DNA of 64,000 nt from Thiohalomonas denitrificans (GTDB lineage Bacteria; Pseudomonadota; Gammaproteobacteria; Thiohalomonadales; Thiohalomonadaceae). The position numbers were made by a program, and so were the translations under genes. Positions 16,362 to 26,061 of this stretch are shown one piece after another (positions within the stretch are counted from its first letter, which is position 1; every line of letters begins with the position of its first letter). The stretch is taken from positions 16,430 through 80,429 of the forward strand of contig NZ_FMWD01000004.1 in NCBI RefSeq assembly GCF_900102855.1. The letters run 5' to 3'. The notes beneath the pieces are model-generated. The model ran no database searches. It was given only the letters and a program-made list of their open reading frames with translations, and was not told the origin of the DNA.

Positions 16362-17264
16362 ATGGCCATCCGCCATTTCCTGACCCTGCTTGATTTCTCC
16401 CGTGACGAGCTCAACCAGCTCATTGCAAGGGCGATCGAACTCAAGCGCACCCTGAACAACGGCGAACACCAAGAGCCGTTTCGGGGCCGCACCCTGGGCA
16501 TGGTATTCGAAAAGTCCTCGACCCGGACCCGCGTCTCTTTCGAGGCGGCCATGGCACAGTGCGGCGGCCACGCGATCTTCCTTTCACCGCGCGACACCCA
16601 GCTGGGCCGCGGCGAGCCCATAGAGGATACCGCGCGGGTCCTGTCGCGCATGGTGGACGTGGTGATGATTCGCACCTTCGAACATGAAAAGCTCGAGCGC
16701 TTTGCCGAATTCTCCCGGGTACCCGTCATCAATGCCCTCACCGATATGTATCACCCGTGCCAGTTGCTGGCCGACGTACAGACCTTTGTCGAGCAGCGCG
16801 GCAGTATCGAGGGACGGACCGTCGCCTGGATTGGCGATGGCAACAACATGTGCCACTCCTATATCAATGCCGCCCGGCAGTTCGATTTCAAGCTGAATAT
16901 CGCCTGTCCGGAGGGTTACGAGCCCGATAGCGCGGTGCTGAGTGCTGCAGGTGACACGGCCACGGTGATGCGCGATCCCCTTGAGGCTGCCCAAGGCGCC
17001 CATTTGGTTACCACCGACGTCTGGGCCAGCATGGGTCAGGAGGAGGAGCAGAAGGAGCGCGAGAAGGTCTTTGCCGACTATGAGGTGACGCAAACACTCA
17101 TGGAGGCCGCGGCCGATGACTCGCTGTTCATGCACTGTCTCCCCGCCCACCGGGGCGAAGAGGTTTCGGCCGAGGTGATCGACGGCCCACAGAGCATTGT
17201 TTGGGACCAGGCGGAAAACCGCCTCCACGCGCAGAAGGCACTTCTCGAATTCCTGATCCGGTAA
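16362..17264 (+). CDS. argF: Ornithine carbamoyltransferase
   Basis: A 300-residue transcarbamylase. The carbamoyl-phosphate motif is [12 protein letters not shown] (about 50-61). [24 protein letters not shown] and [13 protein letters not shown] provide the ornithine site. It makes citrulline from ornithine and carbamoyl phosphate. It is placed directly after argD, so two arginine steps are co-expressed. The gap to phoU downstream is filled by repeats. Confidence 0.96.
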   Translation: MAIRHFLTLLDFSRDELNQLIARAIELKRTLNNGEHQEPFRGRTLGMVFEKSSTRTRVSFEAAMAQCGGHAIFLSPRDTQLGRGEPIEDTARVLSRMVDVVMIRTFEHEKLERFAEFSRVPVINALTDMYHPCQLLADVQTFVEQRGSIEGRTVAWIGDGNNMCHSYINAARQFDFKLNIACPEGYEPDSAVLSAAGDTATVMRDPLEAAQGAHLVTTDVWASMGQEEEQKEREKVFADYEVTQTLMEAAADDSLFMHCLPAHRGEEVSAEVIDGPQSIVWDQAENRLHAQKALLEFLIR

Positions 17265-17279
17265 TCAAAAACAAACGGT

Positions 17280-17652
17280 AACCACGAGGGACACGGGGAC
17301 CACGGGGGGCTCCTACAGGGGCCACATTGCCTTCGTCGACCGATGGCGGGCATTGTCGGCACGGGGGGCTTTGCGGCCAAAATCGCCGCGAGGGCGCGCC
17401 TCCTACCGGGTCCGAGCCTCCGATTTCGTAGGGTGGGTTTCAGGCGCGCCATGCACCGCCCGTCCGGGTTGCTCGTGCCCGCAACGTGCACCGTAACCCA
17501 CCGCAACACCGAGATTGCACCCGCAAGCCCGGGCCCTTACCGGTAGGAGGGCCGCCCCCGGCGCGATGCTCTCGTGTCCGGGGACACCCACAAGTTCTAC
17601 TGCCCAGCCCGATCTTTTCTCCCCGTGCACCCCGTGTTCCCCGTGGTTCGGA
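17280..17652. repeat. Nested intergenic repeats between argF and phoU
   Basis: The outer pair is CCACGAGGGACACGGGG at about 17282 and its inverse, CCCCGTGTTCCCCGTGG, at about 17631-17647. Inside are the right arm (17382-17407) and left arm (17542-17570) of the 1-396 repeat. Between those lies a GTAGGGTGGGTT / AACCCACC palindrome (17428-17502). No gene is visible in this 398-base gap. Confidence 0.7.
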
Positions 17653-17662
17653 AGGCTGCGGT

Positions 17663-18382
17663 TCAGCGCTTGCCGCGGGCTTCCTGCTCCATTCTTTCCA
17701 GACTGGTATGGCGTACATCCTTGCCCATTACGAGGTAGATGATGTATTCGCAGATGTTGCGCGCGTGATCACCGACCCGTTCCAGCGCCCTTGCCGACCA
17801 CATGATGTCCAGCACCCGGGTAATGGTACGCGGGTCCTCCATCATGTAAGTGATGAGTTGCCGCATCAGTGACTCGTACTCCTTGTCCACCTTGATGTCT
17901 TCGCGCGCCACCTTCACGGCGGCCTCGGGGTCCATACGTGCCAGGGCATCGAGGGCGTCATGCAGCATCTGACGCACATGATCCCCGAGGTGCTTGATCT
18001 CGGAATAGTGGGCGCGGCCTGCATCCCCTTGCGCGAGGCGCAGCGACATTCGGCCGACCCGCTCCGCCTGGTCGCCGATGCGCTCCAGGTCGGTGATGGT
18101 CTTGATCACCGCCACCACCAGCCGCAGATCACTCGCCGCCGGCTGACGGCGAGCCAGGATTCGGCTGCACTCCTCATCGATGGATACCTCGAACGCATTG
18201 ACCTGGTAGTCGAGGGTGATCACCTGCTCACCGAGTTCGACATCCCCGTCGACCAGTGCCGTCACGGCATCGGCCAATTGCTGCTCGACCAGACCACCCA
18301 TGGCGAGAACCCGATTGCGAACGTCCTCGAGTTCCTCGTTGTACTGCTGCGAGATATGCTGACCGTAGCTCTTGTTTTCCAT
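17663..18382 (-). CDS. phoU: Phosphate-specific transport system accessory protein PhoU
   Basis: A 239-residue all-alpha protein with two PhoU repeats. Metal-binding E/DxxxD-type segments occur in each half: TITDLERIGDQAERVGR in the first and MWSARALERVGDHARNICEYI in the second. It links PstSCAB transport state to PhoR and limits Pi uptake. The start at 18382 (MENKSYGQHISQQYNEELEDVR) matches the family; an upstream in-frame extension is repeat-derived. It is separated from pstB by 177 bases containing an inverted repeat. Confidence 0.96.
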   Translation of the reverse strand: MENKSYGQHISQQYNEELEDVRNRVLAMGGLVEQQLADAVTALVDGDVELGEQVITLDYQVNAFEVSIDEECSRILARRQPAASDLRLVVAVIKTITDLERIGDQAERVGRMSLRLAQGDAGRAHYSEIKHLGDHVRQMLHDALDALARMDPEAAVKVAREDIKVDKEYESLMRQLITYMMEDPRTITRVLDIMWSARALERVGDHARNICEYIIYLVMGKDVRHTSLERMEQEARGKR

Positions 18383-18410
18383 CTCTGCCGTTGTTCCTCT
18401 TCGGTTGTTC

Positions 18411-18542
18411 ACCGCAAAGGCGCAAAGAGCGCCAAGGAAACTTCTCGTCAGGCGCGCTTTATTTTTTGAACGTACGCCTGGATGCATTCCATCACGTATT
18501 CAGCAAAGGAATCTTCGCGCTCTTTGCGTCTTTGCGGTTAGC
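18411..18542. repeat. Inverted ACCGCAAAGGCGCAAAG element between pstB and phoU
   Basis: ACCGCAAAGGCGCAAAGAG near 18411 is mirrored by CTCTTTGCGTCTTTGCGGT near 18520-18539. Related single arms occur at 23458-23492 and 38598-38627. Confidence 0.65.
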
Positions 18543-18559
18543 CTTTGGTTCCGCTTCAG

Positions 18560-19426
18560 TTAGCCGTAGCGGCCGGTGATGTAGTCTTCGGTCTGCTTGT
18601 GCGCCGGGTTGGTAAACAGGGTATCGGTATCGCCGAATTCGATCAGCTCGCCCAGCAGCATGAAGGCGGTATAGTCGGAGACGCGTGCGGCCTGCTGCAT
18701 GTTGTGGGTCACGATAATGATCGTGTACTTCTCTTTGAGCTCGTAGATCAGCTCTTCGATCTTGAGCGTAGAGATGGGGTCCAGAGCGGACGCCGGCTCG
18801 TCAAGCAGCAGTACTTCCGGTTCGATGGCGATACAACGGGCAATCACCAGGCGCTGCTGCTGACCGCCGGAGAGACCCAGTGCATTGTCATGCAGCCGGT
18901 CCTTCACCTCACCCCACAGCGCCGCTCCCCGCAGCGCCTGTTCCACCGACTCGTCCAGGACTCTGCGACTGGCGACACCCTGCAGTCGCAGCCCGTAGGC
19001 GACATTTTCGTAGATGGACTTGGGAAACGGATTGGGCTTCTGAAACACCATGCCCACCCGCCGCCGCAGCTGCGGCACATTGACCTTGCGATCATAGATA
19101 TTGTGACCATCCAGCTCGATGCGGCCCTCGATGCGTGCGCCGTCGACCAGATCGTTCATGCGGTTGAAGCAGCGCAACAGCGTCGACTTGCCGCAGCCCG
19201 AGGGTCCGATGTAGGCCGTGACCCGCTGCCGCGGGATATCCATGTTGATCTTGTCGAGTGCCTGCTTCTCCCCGTAGTAGAGATCGAGGTCCCGTACCCG
19301 CAGGGCGATCTCCTCACTGGCCAGATCGAGTTCGCGCTTCTCCCGATCCAGTGAACTCAGGTCGAGCCCGTGCGCACCGCCTTTCGACGGCTTCTTTTTG
19401 GTCATCACAGCAGATGCATCATTCAT
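18560..19426 (-). CDS. pstB: Phosphate ABC transporter ATP-binding protein
   Basis: A 288-residue ATPase of the Pst importer. Walker A is GPSGCGKST, the signature is LSGGQQQR, Walker B is [14 protein letters not shown], and the switch His is in [10 protein letters not shown]. About 30 residues precede the ABC core. ATG 19426 is chosen because GGA lies about eight bases upstream; the more distal TTG overlaps the end of pstA. It is the third gene of pstCAB. Confidence 0.96.
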   Translation of the reverse strand: MNDASAVMTKKKPSKGGAHGLDLSSLDREKRELDLASEEIALRVRDLDLYYGEKQALDKINMDIPRQRVTAYIGPSGCGKSTLLRCFNRMNDLVDGARIEGRIELDGHNIYDRKVNVPQLRRRVGMVFQKPNPFPKSIYENVAYGLRLQGVASRRVLDESVEQALRGAALWGEVKDRLHDNALGLSGGQQQRLVIARCIAIEPEVLLLDEPASALDPISTLKIEELIYELKEKYTIIIVTHNMQQAARVSDYTAFMLLGELIEFGDTDTLFTNPAHKQTEDYITGRYG

Positions 19427-19449
19427 CAGTTCATTCCGACTTTGATTCG

Positions 19450-21114
19450 TCAATGTTCGAGTGCCCGGTATCTCTCGCGCAGGCGATTACGAATGGCAAT
19501 CGCCGCCAGATTGAGCACTACAATCACCAGCACCAGCAACAGCGCCGTGGCATAGACCAGCGGACGGGCGGCCTCGACGTTGGGGCTTTGAAAGCCGACA
19601 TCGTAGATATGGAAGCCCAGGTGCATGAACTTCCGCTCGAGATGCAGGAAAGGCATGTTGCCGTCCACGGCCAGGGAAGGGGCCAGCTTCACTACCCCCA
19701 CCAGCATCAACGGCGCCACCTCTCCGGCGGCCCGGGCCACTGCCAGGATCAGGCCGGTCATCATCGCCGGACTGGCCATCGGCAGGATCGTTTTCCAGAG
19801 GGTCTCCGCCTTGGTGGCACCCAGGGCCAGGCTCCCCTCGCGAATGGAGCTGGGGACCCGCGACAAGCCCTCCTCGGTGGCGACGATTACCACCGGCACC
19901 GTCAGCAGCGCCAGGGTGAGTGACGCCCACATGATCCCCGGTGTTCCGAACGTGGGTGCCGGAAGGGCCTCGGGAAAGAACAGCTGATCGATATTGCCGC
20001 CCAGGAAGTAGATAAAGAAACCCAGCCCGAAAACGCCATACACAATCGACGGCACGCCGGCCAGATTGTTGACCGCGATACGGATAAGGCGCACCAACGG
20101 CCCCTGCTTGGCATATTCGCGAAGATAGATGGCCGCCACCACTCCGAATGGCGTCACCAGGATGGACATCAGGATCACCATCATCACGGTGCCGAAGATG
20201 GCGGGGAAGATACCACCTTCGGTATTGGCCTCCCGCGGGTCGTCGCTGACGAACTCCCAGACCTTCGCCAGATAGAAAGCCACCTTGTCGATGGGGCCCA
20301 TGGCGTTGGGCCGGTAGGCGCGCACCACCTGTCCGAGCGGGATATCCATCTCGGCGCCACTCATGGTCACTGCGGTGAGGCTGTCACGGTTGCTCGCCTC
20401 GTACAGGGCATTCAGTTCCGTCTCGAGTTTTCCGTAACGGGCCTCAAGCACACTGCGTTCATCGGCAATCGCCGCCGCGGCCATTTCGGGACTCATCCCC
20501 TCGAGCTCGAGACCGCGTTTTTCCAGGCGCAACTGCTCGAGCTGATAATTGATGGCACCAATCTGGTCCTTCTCGAGCGTCTTGATCCTGGCATGCAGAT
20601 GCTCGACACGCTCCAGGCGTGCCTGAAGCTCCTCCCAGGCGCCCTCTCCCCGGGTAACGATATCGTCCCGCTCTCTCACGCTTTCGATGTAGCCGTAGAA
20701 ATTGCCCCACTCGCGGCGCTCCAGAACCATCAGTCGGTCGGGATAGTGCACATCCTCCATGCGGGTTTCGACCAGCCAGCGAAAGTCCAGGCCACCCACA
20801 TCGCGGTTGCCGGTCTTGACCAGCAGGCGCGTTACCGTTTCCTGACCCTCGGGAAACTCGACGCCGGTTCCAGTGAAGCGGCCGACCGGTACACTTTCGC
20901 TGCCGTGGATTTCCCCGATGACCCGAATCCGATCACCGCCGGGCTGACGGTAATCGGTCTCCAGCACCGACTTCGGCCAGAAATGCCCGAGGCCGTTATA
21001 GGCAATCAACAGCAGCAGCCCGGCCACCATGATGATGCTGATACTCACCGCCCCGGCATTCAGCCAGATCCAGGGTGTACCCTCACGAAACCAGCTTTTT
21101 ACGTTTTGTCGCAT
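19450..21114 (-). CDS. pstA: Phosphate ABC transporter permease PstA, long form
   Basis: A 554-residue permease. Transmembrane segment 1 is about 18-39. A periplasmic insert of some 260 residues follows, with a charged coiled-coil-like stretch about 145-240 ([22 protein letters not shown]). The classic permease core of five helices starts at about 285, with the EAA-type loop [22 protein letters not shown]. It is much longer than E. coli PstA (about 296 residues) but like the long forms of Pseudomonas. pstB begins 23 bases on. Confidence 0.95.
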   Translation of the reverse strand: MRQNVKSWFREGTPWIWLNAGAVSISIIMVAGLLLLIAYNGLGHFWPKSVLETDYRQPGGDRIRVIGEIHGSESVPVGRFTGTGVEFPEGQETVTRLLVKTGNRDVGGLDFRWLVETRMEDVHYPDRLMVLERREWGNFYGYIESVRERDDIVTRGEGAWEELQARLERVEHLHARIKTLEKDQIGAINYQLEQLRLEKRGLELEGMSPEMAAAAIADERSVLEARYGKLETELNALYEASNRDSLTAVTMSGAEMDIPLGQVVRAYRPNAMGPIDKVAFYLAKVWEFVSDDPREANTEGGIFPAIFGTVMMVILMSILVTPFGVVAAIYLREYAKQGPLVRLIRIAVNNLAGVPSIVYGVFGLGFFIYFLGGNIDQLFFPEALPAPTFGTPGIMWASLTLALLTVPVVIVATEEGLSRVPSSIREGSLALGATKAETLWKTILPMASPAMMTGLILAVARAAGEVAPLMLVGVVKLAPSLAVDGNMPFLHLERKFMHLGFHIYDVGFQSPNVEAARPLVYATALLLVLVIVVLNLAAIAIRNRLRERYRALEH

Positions 21115-21120
21115 CGGCTT

Positions 21121-23382
21121 TTAAAGACTGCTGTATTTGCGGCGCAGACGGTGCCTGACCAGTTCGGCCACCGTATTGACCATAAAGGTGAACAGGAACA
21201 GCACCAGGGCCGCCAGGAAAAGAATACGGTAGTGGGTACTGTCCACCTCGGACTCCGGCATCTCCACCGCGATGTTGGCCGCCAGCGTGCGCATACCCTC
21301 AAAGATGGAAAAGTCCATGATCGGTGTATTGCCGGTTGCCATCAGCACGATCATGGTCTCGCCCACGGCCCGGCCCATGCCGATCATCACCGCGGAGAAG
21401 ATGCCGGGAGATGCCGTCAGAATGACCACCCGGGTCAGGGTCTGCCAGGGCGTGGCGCCGAGTGCCAGTGAGCCGAAGGTCAGGTGCTTGGGGACACTGA
21501 AGATCGCATCTTCGGTAATGGAGAAAATAGTGGGGATGACGGCAAATCCCATCGCCAGCCCAATCACCAGAGAATTGCGCTGGTCGAAGGGAATGCCCAG
21601 CTCGTTCGTCAGCCACTGCGGCATGTTGCCGCCGAACAGCCAGATTTCCACCGGGACACTGAGGGCCATGGCCAGCCATCCCAGGAAAAGCACCACCGGC
21701 ATCAACAGCAGGCCTTCCCAACCTTCGGGAACCAGGCGCCGAATCGCGCCAGGCAGCTGACGCCACGCAAAGGCGAACAGCAGAACCCCCAACGGCACGA
21801 TAAGCAGCAGCATGAAGATCCCCGGCAGGTGCTTCTCCATGATCGGCGCCAGCCAGAGGCCCGCAAGGAAGCCGAGAATGACCGTGGGCAGCGCCTCCAT
21901 GATCTCGATCGTCGGCTTCACCACACTGCGCATCTTCGGCGCCATGAAATAGGCGGTGTAGATGGCGCCGAATATCGCCAGCGGCACAGCCATCAGCATC
22001 GCGTAGAAAGCGGCCTTCAGGGTCCCGAACGCCAGCGGCATCAGACTGAATTTGGGCTCGAACTCATTGGTCGAGGCGGACGACTGCCACGTGTAGCGGG
22101 GTTCCGCATAGCCCTCGTAGTGGACCTTTCCCCACAGTGACGACCAGGAGACCTCGGGATGCTCGTTGTCCACCGACCAGGCATGGGTGTTCCCGCGGGT
22201 ATCCTCCACCAACAGTCGGTTGGCGCGTGGCGACAACGCTAGATTCCGGATCCGACTATCGACGACTCGGTCCAGCAGCAGGGTACGTTCTGCCGTGGAG
22301 TGGTAGATCCCCAGCCGTCCTTCACTATCCGAGGCGAGAAAACCCTTGCGGCGCTCTTCCGGCTCGATAGCCGTGATCGGCGCCTCCTGAAACTCGAAGC
22401 CGCGGATCCGCTCCAGGTGATACCGGTTCTGTTCGTCACGCACCGGGAACCACTGGCTGAGCCGCCCCTCGGAGTCACCCGCCAGGAGCGAGAAGCCACC
22501 CAGAAGGAACTCCAGCGAGGTCAGTTCGACGCCATTGTCGGTCATGGCTACGGTTTCGAGCAGTTCCGGCTTTCGTGGGTCCTGCACGCCATAGTGCAGG
22601 AGCGTTCCATCCTCTCCCGCGACGTAAAGACGCTTCTGATTGGGGCTCACCCGGACAAAAGCGGGCGCCACCCCCGCCGCTTCAATGATACCGGCACTGC
22701 GCTTCAGCGTAACCTCATCACTGATGAAGGAGCTCTTTTTATCAAAGGCGGCCAGCCGCACCCGTCCATCATCGCCCGCTCCTGCCAGCAACAGACGACG
22801 GTCCGTATCCGTCAGCACCAGTTGCTTCAGAAGGACCCCGTCATCTGCAATGCGCAGGGGTTCCGGACCATAGGGATACTCAATCTGGGGCGTCAAGGTC
22901 CGCACGTCATCGGGGTAACTGACGTTAAAGCGGTGCTTGACCACCAGTGCGCTTCCATCCTCCAGACCGAGCGCCACCAGGCCGCTCCCCGTGGAGTCGA
23001 CAGCGATACCGCGTACATCCCCTTCCCAAAGAGGAATGGTGGTGTTTACCTTGCCGCTGTCGGTGTCGAAGAAGACCGCATCGCCCCCGCTCGTGTAGCG
23101 GACCGCCATCGTGGCGCTCTCTTCCAGCGCGACATGCAGGGATTCCGCACCGGTTCCTCCGGGCACCGGATAGCTGTTCAGCTTGGCTATGGAAGCGGGA
23201 AGGAAAAGCGGAAAGACCACGTACAGCAGGTAGAAAAAGATCAGCAGGATGGCGATGATTACACCGACACCGCCGAGGCCCACGGCATGGTGAGCCACTC
23301 TGTCCTTGATCATGCGCCAACGCTGGCGCGCATTCAGGGCGCTGTTGTCGAGGCTGACCGGAAATTCGCTGGGTGTTTCCAT
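21121..23382 (-). CDS. pstC: Phosphate ABC transporter permease PstC, long form
   Basis: A 753-residue permease. Transmembrane segment 1 is about 33-57. A large periplasmic region (about 60-440) resembles a beta-propeller with WD-like blades (SEGRLSQWF, SEGRLGIY, DTRGNTHAW). The membrane core follows with [20 protein letters not shown] as the EAA loop. The long N-terminal insert is known in Pseudomonas-type PstC. ATG 23382 is preferred to a distal TTG, but neither has a clear ribosome site. A Pho box ends 22 bases upstream. Confidence 0.93.
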   Translation of the reverse strand: METPSEFPVSLDNSALNARQRWRMIKDRVAHHAVGLGGVGVIIAILLIFFYLLYVVFPLFLPASIAKLNSYPVPGGTGAESLHVALEESATMAVRYTSGGDAVFFDTDSGKVNTTIPLWEGDVRGIAVDSTGSGLVALGLEDGSALVVKHRFNVSYPDDVRTLTPQIEYPYGPEPLRIADDGVLLKQLVLTDTDRRLLLAGAGDDGRVRLAAFDKKSSFISDEVTLKRSAGIIEAAGVAPAFVRVSPNQKRLYVAGEDGTLLHYGVQDPRKPELLETVAMTDNGVELTSLEFLLGGFSLLAGDSEGRLSQWFPVRDEQNRYHLERIRGFEFQEAPITAIEPEERRKGFLASDSEGRLGIYHSTAERTLLLDRVVDSRIRNLALSPRANRLLVEDTRGNTHAWSVDNEHPEVSWSSLWGKVHYEGYAEPRYTWQSSASTNEFEPKFSLMPLAFGTLKAAFYAMLMAVPLAIFGAIYTAYFMAPKMRSVVKPTIEIMEALPTVILGFLAGLWLAPIMEKHLPGIFMLLLIVPLGVLLFAFAWRQLPGAIRRLVPEGWEGLLLMPVVLFLGWLAMALSVPVEIWLFGGNMPQWLTNELGIPFDQRNSLVIGLAMGFAVIPTIFSITEDAIFSVPKHLTFGSLALGATPWQTLTRVVILTASPGIFSAVMIGMGRAVGETMIVLMATGNTPIMDFSIFEGMRTLAANIAVEMPESEVDSTHYRILFLAALVLFLFTFMVNTVAELVRHRLRRKYSSL

Positions 23383-23387
23383 GCGCG

Positions 23388-23422
23388 CAGGATAGCCAGC
23401 GAAGATTACAGTTGTATGACAA
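23388..23422 (-). promoter_or_regulatory. Pho box and -10 element of pstCAB
   Basis: On the minus strand TTGTCATACAACTGTAAT (23422-23405) matches 14 of 18 positions of the PhoB consensus CTGTCATAAATCTGTCAT. TATCCT (23393-23388) lies 11 bases further on as a -10. The implied start of transcription is at or very near the pstC ATG, so the mRNA may be nearly leaderless or the true start lies downstream. Confidence 0.7.
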
Positions 23423-23457
23423 CCCAAAGTATTCGATCGATATAGCCCAGATTATTC

Positions 23458-23492
23458 ACCGCAAAGACGCAAAGGACGCAAAGGACGCAAAG
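23458..23492. repeat. ACCGCAAAGACGCAAAGGACGCAAAGG repeat arm
   Basis: A short purine-rich repeat with three near copies of ACGCAAAGG; the same arm borders the element at 18411 and occurs inverted near 38600. Confidence 0.6.
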
Positions 23493-23587
23493 CTTTGATT
23501 ACAATGCATCTTGCATTATCGCCGAGGTTGTGCCGTTTCCGTTGTTTCTCGAATTCGTGAATTTTCCGGGATAGGTGGCAAGAAACG

Positions 23588-24589
23588 ATGAAGCCTCTGT
23601 TTCACCCCAGACTGGTCAACACACCGAATGGCGATCCCGGGGTTCTGGTCGAGTTTCTGTTCGAGCGACGGGCACTGCTGTTCGACCTGGGGGACAATAC
23701 CCCGCTGTCGCCGCGCACGCTGCTGTCGGTCACTCACGCATTCGTTTCACACACCCACATGGATCATTTCATCGGCTTCGACCGGCTGGCCCGCCTGCTG
23801 GTGGGGCGCGACAAACAGCTCCACCTGTTCGGTCCCCCGGGGCTGATCGACCAGGTCGGCCACAAACTCGCTGCCTACACCTGGAATCTGGTCGCCAACT
23901 ACACGGCCGATTTCGCTGTGACCGTCACCGAACTTGCTCATGACGGCGCGGCCCGCCATGCGCACTATCACAGTCGCGACGCCTTCCGACGCACCCATGA
24001 AACCGAATCGGCTATCCCCGATCGCCGGCTGGTGGACGAGCCGCAATTCAGCGTTCGCCATGCTCTGCTTGATCACCGTATCCCCTCCGTTGCGTATGCG
24101 CTGGAGGAGAAGCAGCACATCAATGTCTGGAAAAATCGCCTTGATGAAATGGGCCTGACAACCGGCCCGTGGCTGCGCGACTTGAAGAGGGCGATCCTCG
24201 CCGGAGAGGCGGACAGTACGCTGGTTCGGGCCGGTGCCGAGGGTGGTGAGCGATTACTCAGCCTGGGTGAACTGAAACGCAACCTGGTGCATATCGAGCC
24301 CGGGCAGAAGGTGGCGTATGTCACCGATGCCGCCGGGCATGAGGCAAATGCCCAACGGATCCTGGAACTGATCAGCGACGCCGATATCCTCTTCATCGAG
24401 ACGCCGTTCCTGCAGGAAGATGGGGCTATGGCCAACGGCAAATACCACCTGACCGCCGCCCGCGCCGGCGAACTGGCCCGTCGCGCCGGAGTCGGACGCA
24501 TCGTCCCATTTCACTACTCGGCACGATATCCCAACGGTGAAGTGCTCGCCCGGGAGGCCCAGGCCGCTTTTGAGCAGCGCGACCGGTAG
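23588..24589 (+). CDS. MBL-fold metallohydrolase, RNase Z-like
   Basis: A 333-residue metallo-beta-lactamase-fold enzyme. The zinc motif SHTHMDHFIGFDRL is near residues 55-68, a later YVTDAA provides the bridging Asp, and the last His is in VPFHYSARY. The N-terminal GVLVEFLFERRALLFDLGD and the layout resemble RNase Z/ElaC-like proteins. The middle (about 125-175) is unlike RNase Z, so tRNA processing is not certain. It is divergent from pstC. AGGTGG lies upstream of the ATG. Confidence 0.8.
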   Translation: MKPLFHPRLVNTPNGDPGVLVEFLFERRALLFDLGDNTPLSPRTLLSVTHAFVSHTHMDHFIGFDRLARLLVGRDKQLHLFGPPGLIDQVGHKLAAYTWNLVANYTADFAVTVTELAHDGAARHAHYHSRDAFRRTHETESAIPDRRLVDEPQFSVRHALLDHRIPSVAYALEEKQHINVWKNRLDEMGLTTGPWLRDLKRAILAGEADSTLVRAGAEGGERLLSLGELKRNLVHIEPGQKVAYVTDAAGHEANAQRILELISDADILFIETPFLQEDGAMANGKYHLTAARAGELARRAGVGRIVPFHYSARYPNGEVLAREAQAAFEQRDR

Positions 24590-24727
24590 GCAGCTCATTG
24601 ACTGAAAGCCGCACACCAGCAGCCACTCTTCATCAGATTACAACCGAACCTTCACCGCATTGTCATCGCACCCGTCCAGAGTCGCTATCGAAGGATCACA
24701 ACCGCTTCCGCACACTGCGAGGACCTT

Positions 24728-25084
24728 ATGATGCTGAATACTCCTTTGAACGAATCCCTGCACCTCATTCTCAACTACCGACCGCTGGGACTGGTCCGAG
24801 CCACCCCCAAGGCGTTTAGCGCCTTTGGCATGATGGTCGAGACCGGATGTATTTTGCTGCCAAACCAAGTCGAGGTGGACGTAACTTTATCCTACCGCCG
24901 TGAGGGACGTAACCGAGTGCACAGGGTATCGGCGTGGGTCACACGCTCGGAACCCGGCGAAACCTGTCTGGAATTCGATACTGAAACATGGGCGGCCACC
25001 CGTCTGTTTCTGGATGATCCTCTGTCGGCTCTCTATGCTCATCCGGGAGCATTGGGGAAGATTCCGCGCCGGGAAATCAACTAA
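24728..25084 (+). CDS. PilZ-like domain protein
   Basis: A 118-residue protein. After a short N-terminal segment there is a small beta-rich domain (about 25-95) with FGMMVETGCILLPNQVEVDVTL and ETCLEFDTETWAATRLFL, the general shape of a PilZ domain. The usual c-di-GMP residues RxxxR and (D/N)xSxxG are not clear, so binding of c-di-GMP is doubtful. Two ATG codons in a row (24728 and 24731) follow GAGGA. I am not sure of the family. Confidence 0.5.
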   Translation: MMLNTPLNESLHLILNYRPLGLVRATPKAFSAFGMMVETGCILLPNQVEVDVTLSYRREGRNRVHRVSAWVTRSEPGETCLEFDTETWAATRLFLDDPLSALYAHPGALGKIPRREIN

Positions 25085-25291
25085 CCTGCCTCGCTCTCCT
25101 ACCATTCCCGCTAAGATACCAACCTAGATATCTTATCGAGGCACATGCCCCGGGAACGACCATCATGAGCATCGATGAAACACCCGGACTAACAAGCCGT
25201 CACTCAAGCGTCATACTCTGTTCATCAAACCATCACATGCCCACGGCAGGCTAGCGGCTGCCAACCATGATGAAACGAACAGGAGATACCC

Positions 25292-25852
25292 ATGCTTTTT
25301 AGTCTGAAACACTCCCTGCTTGTCGCGAGTGTGAGCGCAGGCGTCCTGCTCACTGCCTGCGCCAACGGCGGCCAGACAAAGGAATCGACCGCAATCGCCG
25401 CCGTAAACAATGACGACTATTTCGAAGCCTATGATGAAGGCCGGCTGTACGTCTTCGATGATGCCGACACCTATCTCGCCTTTCTGGAGCATGGAGAAAC
25501 TCCATTCCGGAAGGCGCGTATCGGTGACGGGCCCAATGGCGAAACAATCGTTTTCGGATTGACCGACGAAGACAAAAAGAAGCAGACCGGTATCGCCAGT
25601 ATCGATATCTTCGACGGCAAGCTGGAACCGGCGGAAAACTTCTACGGCGAGCTTCACCGGGACGGACGCATCTACGTTTTCGACCGCTGGGAAGACTTTC
25701 AGGCAGTCAGAAATTTCGGTCACCCGGCCTATATGTACAGTGATATTGGCGCGGGACCCAAAGGAGAGACTATCGTATTCGTCCTGAACAGCGACAACAA
25801 AAGCCAAAAACCACAGGGACTGATAGCGAAGTTCAATGGACTACGCGATTGA
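25292..25852 (+). CDS. Lipoprotein with two tandem copies of an unnamed domain
   Basis: A 186-residue protein. The lipoprotein signal ends at VLLTAC (Cys at about 23). Two about 65-residue repeats follow. Each has (E/D)GR-(L/I)YVFD, an aromatic/acidic helix, then IG-x-GP-x-GETIVF-x-L and a Lys/Asp-rich end (about 43-108 and 115-180). I do not recognise the domain. The spacing of conserved Gly, Pro and Thr suggests two structurally equal lobes. The gene stands alone and ends at a strong terminator. Confidence 0.75.
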   Translation: MLFSLKHSLLVASVSAGVLLTACANGGQTKESTAIAAVNNDDYFEAYDEGRLYVFDDADTYLAFLEHGETPFRKARIGDGPNGETIVFGLTDEDKKKQTGIASIDIFDGKLEPAENFYGELHRDGRIYVFDRWEDFQAVRNFGHPAYMYSDIGAGPKGETIVFVLNSDNKSQKPQGLIAKFNGLRD

Positions 25853-25887
25853 TAATCGATGTAAAGAGCAAGCATGGAAGAACATGG

Positions 25888-25914
25888 ACGCCGCCGCGAG
25901 GCGGCGTTTTTTTT
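25888..25914 (+). terminator. Rho-independent terminator of the duplicated-domain lipoprotein
   Basis: ACGCCGCC, loop GCGA, GGCGGCGT, then eight T. It lies 36 bases after the stop codon. Confidence 0.9.
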
Positions 25915-25981
25915 GGCTCTCCCGCAGAATCTGTGCGCAGCAGGAGGAAAACACAACAACGGACTAATCCCGTGTCGACCC

Positions 25982-26004
25982 GTAGGTCGGGCTTCAGCCC
26001 GACA
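25982..26004. repeat. REP-like palindrome GTAGGTCGGGCTTCAGCCCGACA
   Basis: A GTAG tetranucleotide followed by the perfect GTCGGGC-TTCA-GCCCGAC hairpin, another REP class of this genome. Confidence 0.65.
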
Positions 26005-26061
26005 AGCTGCTTCCAGGAGGAACCGGGATCAGTTCTTGACCTTGCACCTTGATCGAAGATC

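Noticed and set aside
24728-25084. Calling this a c-di-GMP receptor
   Set aside because: The RxxxR and (D/N)xSxxG residues of a functional PilZ domain are not seen.
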